Assembly (NCBI RefSeq): GCF_000418325.1
Contig: NC_021658.1
Coordinates: 5,629,501 to 5,693,500, forward strand
From: Sorangium cellulosum So0157-2
GTDB taxonomy: Bacteria > Myxococcota_A > Polyangia > Polyangiales > Polyangiaceae
Reading direction: 5' to 3'
DNA: 64,000 nucleotides
The notes under the pieces were generated by a model. That model was not told the DNA's origin. It ran no database searches and saw only the letters and a list, made by a program, of their open reading frames with translations. Of the stretch, positions 60,919 through 64,000 are shown one piece after another; positions within the stretch are counted from its first letter, which is position 1, and every line of letters begins with the position of its first letter. Both the position numbers and the translations under genes were made by a program.

Positions 60919-62652
60919 TCAATGAAACTCCCGCTGAACCCCGGTGAACGGCCCTGGCTGGTAATGGCGGAGCAAGAACTCCAGGTTCTCTCCGATCACC
61001 GCGCGGAGCTCGCGCGGCATCACGAGCCGCGAGATGGAGCCCAGGCTGAGCCCCTCGCGCGGGTTCATGAGCTCCCGCTCGTACCGCGCGCCGAACTCGG
61101 CCTCTCTGGCCTTCAGCCACGCCGCGGCCTCCTCGCGGGCCTCGGCCTTCGCCTTCGCCTCGTCCAGGCCGCGGCCGAGCCGCTCCTTGACGCCCGCCTT
61201 CTCCCTGGCGCTCGCCTGCGCGCGCACCTTGCGGAGCTCGTCCTTGTACACGAACTCCTTGCCGGCGGGCCCCATCACGGCGACGCGCGTCGTGGGGAGC
61301 GCGAGGACGACGTCCGCGCCGGTCGCGTAGTTGTTGAACGAGGCGTAGGCGCCGCCGAACGCGTTGCGCACGAGCAGCAGGATGCGCGGGGTGCGCACGT
61401 CGATGATCGCGTCGAGCATCGCCCGGCCGGCCTGCACGATGCCCATCGCCTCCTGCTCCCGGCCCGGGAGGAAGCCGGTGGTGTCCTCCATGAAGAGGAG
61501 CGGGATGTTGTAGAGGTTGCAGAAGCGGATGAAGCGCGCGTTCTTGTACGCGGCCGCCACGTCGATCTGCCCCGAGGCGACCGCGCTGTTGTTGGCCACG
61601 AAGCCGACGACGCGCCCGCCGACCCGCCCGAACGCCGTGATCGTGTTGCGCGCGCGCTGCGGCTGCACCTCGAAGTAGTCGCCGTGATCGCAGATGCGCT
61701 GGATGATGATGCTGATATCGAGCGGCGTGTTGAAGCCCGAGGGCGAGGAGAGCGCCCTGCGGAGGAGCGTGTCGATCTCGGTCGTCTCCCGGTCGAGCGG
61801 ATCGCTCGTCCGCTGGAACGGCGGGCTCTCGCGGTTGTTGCTCGGCAGGTAGCCGAGCAGGCGGACGGTCGTGCGCAGCGCGCCGACCTCGTCCGGCACC
61901 GTGAGATCGGCCACGCCCGAGGCGCCGTGGACCCGCGGGCCGCCGAGGTCGTCGGGCGAGACCACCTCGCCGAGGACCGATTTGACGACCGCCGCCCCGG
62001 TGAGGCCGAAGAACGTCCCGCCCGGCTGGATGACGAAGCTGCCCTGCCGCGGCAGGTAGGAGCCGCCGCCGGCGTTGAACCCGAACATGCACATGATGCT
62101 CGGCACGACGCCGCTGATCTTGCGCAGCGCCGCGAACGCCTCGGCGTAGCCGTCGAGCCCGCCGACCCCCGCGGGGACGTAGGCGCCGGCGCTGTCGTTG
62201 AGGCCGATGAGCGGGATCCCGCGCTCTCCCGCGAGCTGGAACAGCCGCGCGAGCTTTCGGCCGTTCGTCGCGTCCATCGACCCGGCGCGGACCGTGAAAT
62301 CGTGGCCGTAGAGCGCGACGTCGCGGCTGCCGACGCGCAGGATCGCCGTGACGAGCGAGGCGCCGTCCAGGTTCGGCCCCCAGTTCTCGAAGAGCACGCG
62401 CGGCGGCTCGGGGGTCAGCACGCGGATGCGCTCCCAGATCGTCATCCGGCCTTTGCCGTGCTGCCGGATGATGTTCTCCGGGCCCGCGGAGACATAGGGC
62501 CGCCGGCGGAGCTCCTCCGCCTCCCGGAGCGCGGCGTCGTACGCCGAGGCCGGCGCGGCCGCCTCGCCGGGCGCCTCGTCGAGCGGATCGTCGAGCGAGG
62601 GCACGACGGCGGCGGGCTTCGTCACGAGTTCGTTGCGATCAAGGGGGCTCAT
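60919..62652 (-). CDS. Acyl-CoA carboxylase carboxyltransferase subunit
   Basis: 577 residues, a fused beta/alpha-type carboxyltransferase of two crotonase-like halves. [24 protein letters not shown], and in the second half G-F-L-P-G-R-E-Q-E and [11 protein letters not shown] are the acyl-CoA- and carboxybiotin-binding regions. It accepts CO2 from biotin on the BC-BCCP subunit encoded 2 bp downstream and carboxylates an acyl-CoA. The start at 62652 gives the M-S-P-L-D-R-N-E-L head. Gene order CT then BC-BCCP suggests one operon. Confidence 0.9.
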   Translation of the reverse strand: MSPLDRNELVTKPAAVVPSLDDPLDEAPGEAAAPASAYDAALREAEELRRRPYVSAGPENIIRQHGKGRMTIWERIRVLTPEPPRVLFENWGPNLDGASLVTAILRVGSRDVALYGHDFTVRAGSMDATNGRKLARLFQLAGERGIPLIGLNDSAGAYVPAGVGGLDGYAEAFAALRKISGVVPSIMCMFGFNAGGGSYLPRQGSFVIQPGGTFFGLTGAAVVKSVLGEVVSPDDLGGPRVHGASGVADLTVPDEVGALRTTVRLLGYLPSNNRESPPFQRTSDPLDRETTEIDTLLRRALSSPSGFNTPLDISIIIQRICDHGDYFEVQPQRARNTITAFGRVGGRVVGFVANNSAVASGQIDVAAAYKNARFIRFCNLYNIPLLFMEDTTGFLPGREQEAMGIVQAGRAMLDAIIDVRTPRILLLVRNAFGGAYASFNNYATGADVVLALPTTRVAVMGPAGKEFVYKDELRKVRAQASAREKAGVKERLGRGLDEAKAKAEAREEAAAWLKAREAEFGARYERELMNPREGLSLGSISRLVMPRELRAVIGENLEFLLRHYQPGPFTGVQREFH

Positions 62653-62776
62653 GGGCAGGCGCGCCACTCTACCATGGCGCGATCTCGCGGCGCACGCCGC
62701 GCGCCCGGCGAGGCGCGCGCCCGTCTCGGCGTCGACGAGACCGGGCGCGCGGCGGCCGCCGCTCGGACGCGGCGAG

Positions 62777-64000
62777 TCATGGATGGCCGGTGGCCGCGCC
62801 GCCCGGGCCGGCCGCCGGCGCGCGGCCTTCGGGTGCGTCGAAGCGCGCGGTGACATGGTAAACGCCGGCCTCGAGATCGAGGCTCAGGCGCAGCCCGCTC
62901 TTCTCGAGCACCCGCATCATCGCCTTGTTCGAGAGCAGCACGTCGGCCTCGAACCCCGAGAGCCCCCGGGCTCTCGCGATCTCCGCCATCCGCCGCATGA
63001 GCAGGGTGCCGACCCCCTTTCCCTGCCACTCGTCGCGGACCACGAAGGCGATGTCGGCCAGGTTGTTCTTCGGATCGACGTCGTAGCGGGCCATCCCGAC
63101 CACGGCGTCGCGCTCCGGGCCGGCGCAGGCCACGATGGCCATGTTCTGATCGTAATCGAGGTTCACGAGCTGCTGCATCTCCTCGTGGGGGTGCTCGCGC
63201 TTGTGGCTCAAGAAGCGGCGATAGACGCTCTCGTCCGAGAGGCGATAGAAGAGGTCTTGCAGCGCGGCCTCGTCGGAGAGCCTGACCGGCCGGCAGAGCA
63301 GCGCCTCGCCCGAGGGGAGGCTCGCCGCCCGCGCCTCCTGAAATGGGTAGTCCGCGCGCGAGACGACCTGGTCGCTGAACACGTAGCGGCGCTGCTTGGC
63401 CGCGGCGAGCAGGTCGGCGCGGTGGTCGGGGTGGGCGATCTCGATGAGCGCGAGCGCGCGCTGCCGGATGTTCCGGCCCCAGAGGTCGGCGACGCCGTGC
63501 TCCGTCACCACGTAGTGCACGTCCCCGCGGCTCGTCACGATGCCGGCGCCCTGCTCGAACGCCGGCTGGATCCGGCTGATCGTGCCGTCCTTCGCGGTGG
63601 ACCGGAGCGCGATGATCGGCTTGCCGCCGCGGCTCCGCGCGGCGCCGCGGATGAAGTCGACCTGCCCCCCGATGCCGGAGAAGAAGCGGCCCATCAGCGT
63701 GTCGGCGGCGACCTGGCCTGTCAGATCGACGGCGAGCGCCGCGTTGATGGCGATCATCCGGTCGTTCCGGGCGATGATCAGCGGATCGTTGGTGAAGGCG
63801 CAGCCGCGCATCTCGAGGACGGGGTTGTCGTGGGCCCAGGCGTAGAGGGCGCGGCTCCCGAGGAGGAACGAGGTCACGAGCTTCCCTGGCAGGAGGGACT
63901 TCCTGCGGTTCGTGATCACGCCGCGCCGGACGAGCTCCATCACGCCGTCGGAGAGCATCTCGGTGTGGACGCCGAGGTCGCTCCGGCCGTCGAGCGCGGC
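62777..64000 (-). CDS. Acetyl-CoA hydrolase/CoA-transferase C-domain fused to GNAT (partial)
   Basis: The gene runs off the right edge; about 407 codons are visible and the N-terminus is missing. Residues to about 230 are the C-terminal half of an acetyl-CoA hydrolase/4-hydroxybutyrate CoA-transferase ([23 protein letters not shown]). A GNAT acetyltransferase domain follows, with [10 protein letters not shown] (acetyl-CoA loop) and V-L-E-K-S-G-L. The fusion is a known arrangement in proteobacteria, where it links CoA chemistry and lysine acetylation or succinylation signalling. It lies 124 bp upstream of the carboxylase operon on the same strand. Confidence 0.88.
   Translation of the reverse strand, partial: AALDGRSDLGVHTEMLSDGVMELVRRGVITNRRKSLLPGKLVTSFLLGSRALYAWAHDNPVLEMRGCAFTNDPLIIARNDRMIAINAALAVDLTGQVAADTLMGRFFSGIGGQVDFIRGAARSRGGKPIIALRSTAKDGTISRIQPAFEQGAGIVTSRGDVHYVVTEHGVADLWGRNIRQRALALIEIAHPDHRADLLAAAKQRRYVFSDQVVSRADYPFQEARAASLPSGEALLCRPVRLSDEAALQDLFYRLSDESVYRRFLSHKREHPHEEMQQLVNLDYDQNMAIVACAGPERDAVVGMARYDVDPKNNLADIAFVVRDEWQGKGVGTLLMRRMAEIARARGLSGFEADVLLSNKAMMRVLEKSGLRLSLDLEAGVYHVTARFDAPEGRAPAAGPGGAATGHP

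Noticed and set aside
1-64000. CRISPR arrays, tRNA or rRNA genes, complete insertion sequences, prophage
   Set aside because: No regularly spaced direct repeats, no cloverleaf-like or rRNA-like sequence, and no intact transposase or phage gene was seen on reading both strands; small RNAs cannot be excluded by eye.

Overview
The window is uniformly GC-rich (about 70% by eye). It is typical of a large myxobacterial genome of the Sorangium/Polyangiaceae type. Support for this comes from lipoproteins of myxobacterial style (including a DUF6184-like one), many one- and two-component regulators, a Ser/Thr kinase grouped with FG-GAP and PEGA/TPR proteins, an orphan GspC, DUF1552, and long antisense open frames caused by high GC3. 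The assignment is an inference from content; no rRNA or tRNA gene was seen.

Layout. 1-2.8 kb: end of a copper monooxygenase-like gene, a GNAT enzyme and a PAS-STAS (RsbR-like) sensor. 3.2-9.6 kb: KtrB-type K+ uptake with an orphan histidine kinase, then a divergent nfeD-floA-small membrane protein operon. 9.9-13.7 kb: a gutted AAA+ ATPase, then a lipoprotein, histidine kinase and NtrC-type regulator. 13.8-20.1 kb: GspC, AraC, DinB, RibD-like, CBS, DUF6184 and EF-hand genes with a YetF (DUF421) remnant. 20.4-27.7 kb: an AI-2E-family permease, a gutted MscS channel, and a complete seven-gene Mrp Na+/H+ antiporter operon. 28.0-29.5 kb: three truncated genes side by side. 29.5-39.4 kb: fused trehalose-6-phosphate synthase/phosphatase, DUF389, an IS91-type transposase remnant, a methyltransferase, LysR, NhaA, and APH- and histidine-phosphatase-family enzymes. 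40.3-42.9 kb: two more PAS-STAS proteins. 43-51.9 kb: DUF1552, a ribosome hibernation factor, and a translationally coupled kinase / FG-GAP lipoprotein / PEGA-TPR cassette. 51.9-57.9 kb: a sorbosone dehydrogenase-like lipoprotein and a divergent norR-norB nitric oxide module. 58-64 kb: a two-subunit biotin-dependent acyl-CoA carboxylase and a CoA-transferase/GNAT fusion that runs off the edge.

Functional themes. Ion and osmotic balance is strongly represented (KtrB, Mrp, NhaA, trehalose synthesis, formerly MscS). The norR-norB intergenic region is the best regulatory find. It holds three GTTGY-N7-RCAAC inverted repeats, the first abutting the norR start codon, followed by a correctly spaced sigma-54 -24/-12 promoter facing norB. 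The second notable pattern is repeated deletion scars: at least six genes survive only as ends. Two of them (AAA+ ATPase, MscS) keep both head and tail while the catalytic or channel core is gone. This looks like active genome erosion, or a recurrent assembly artefact that long reads could exclude.
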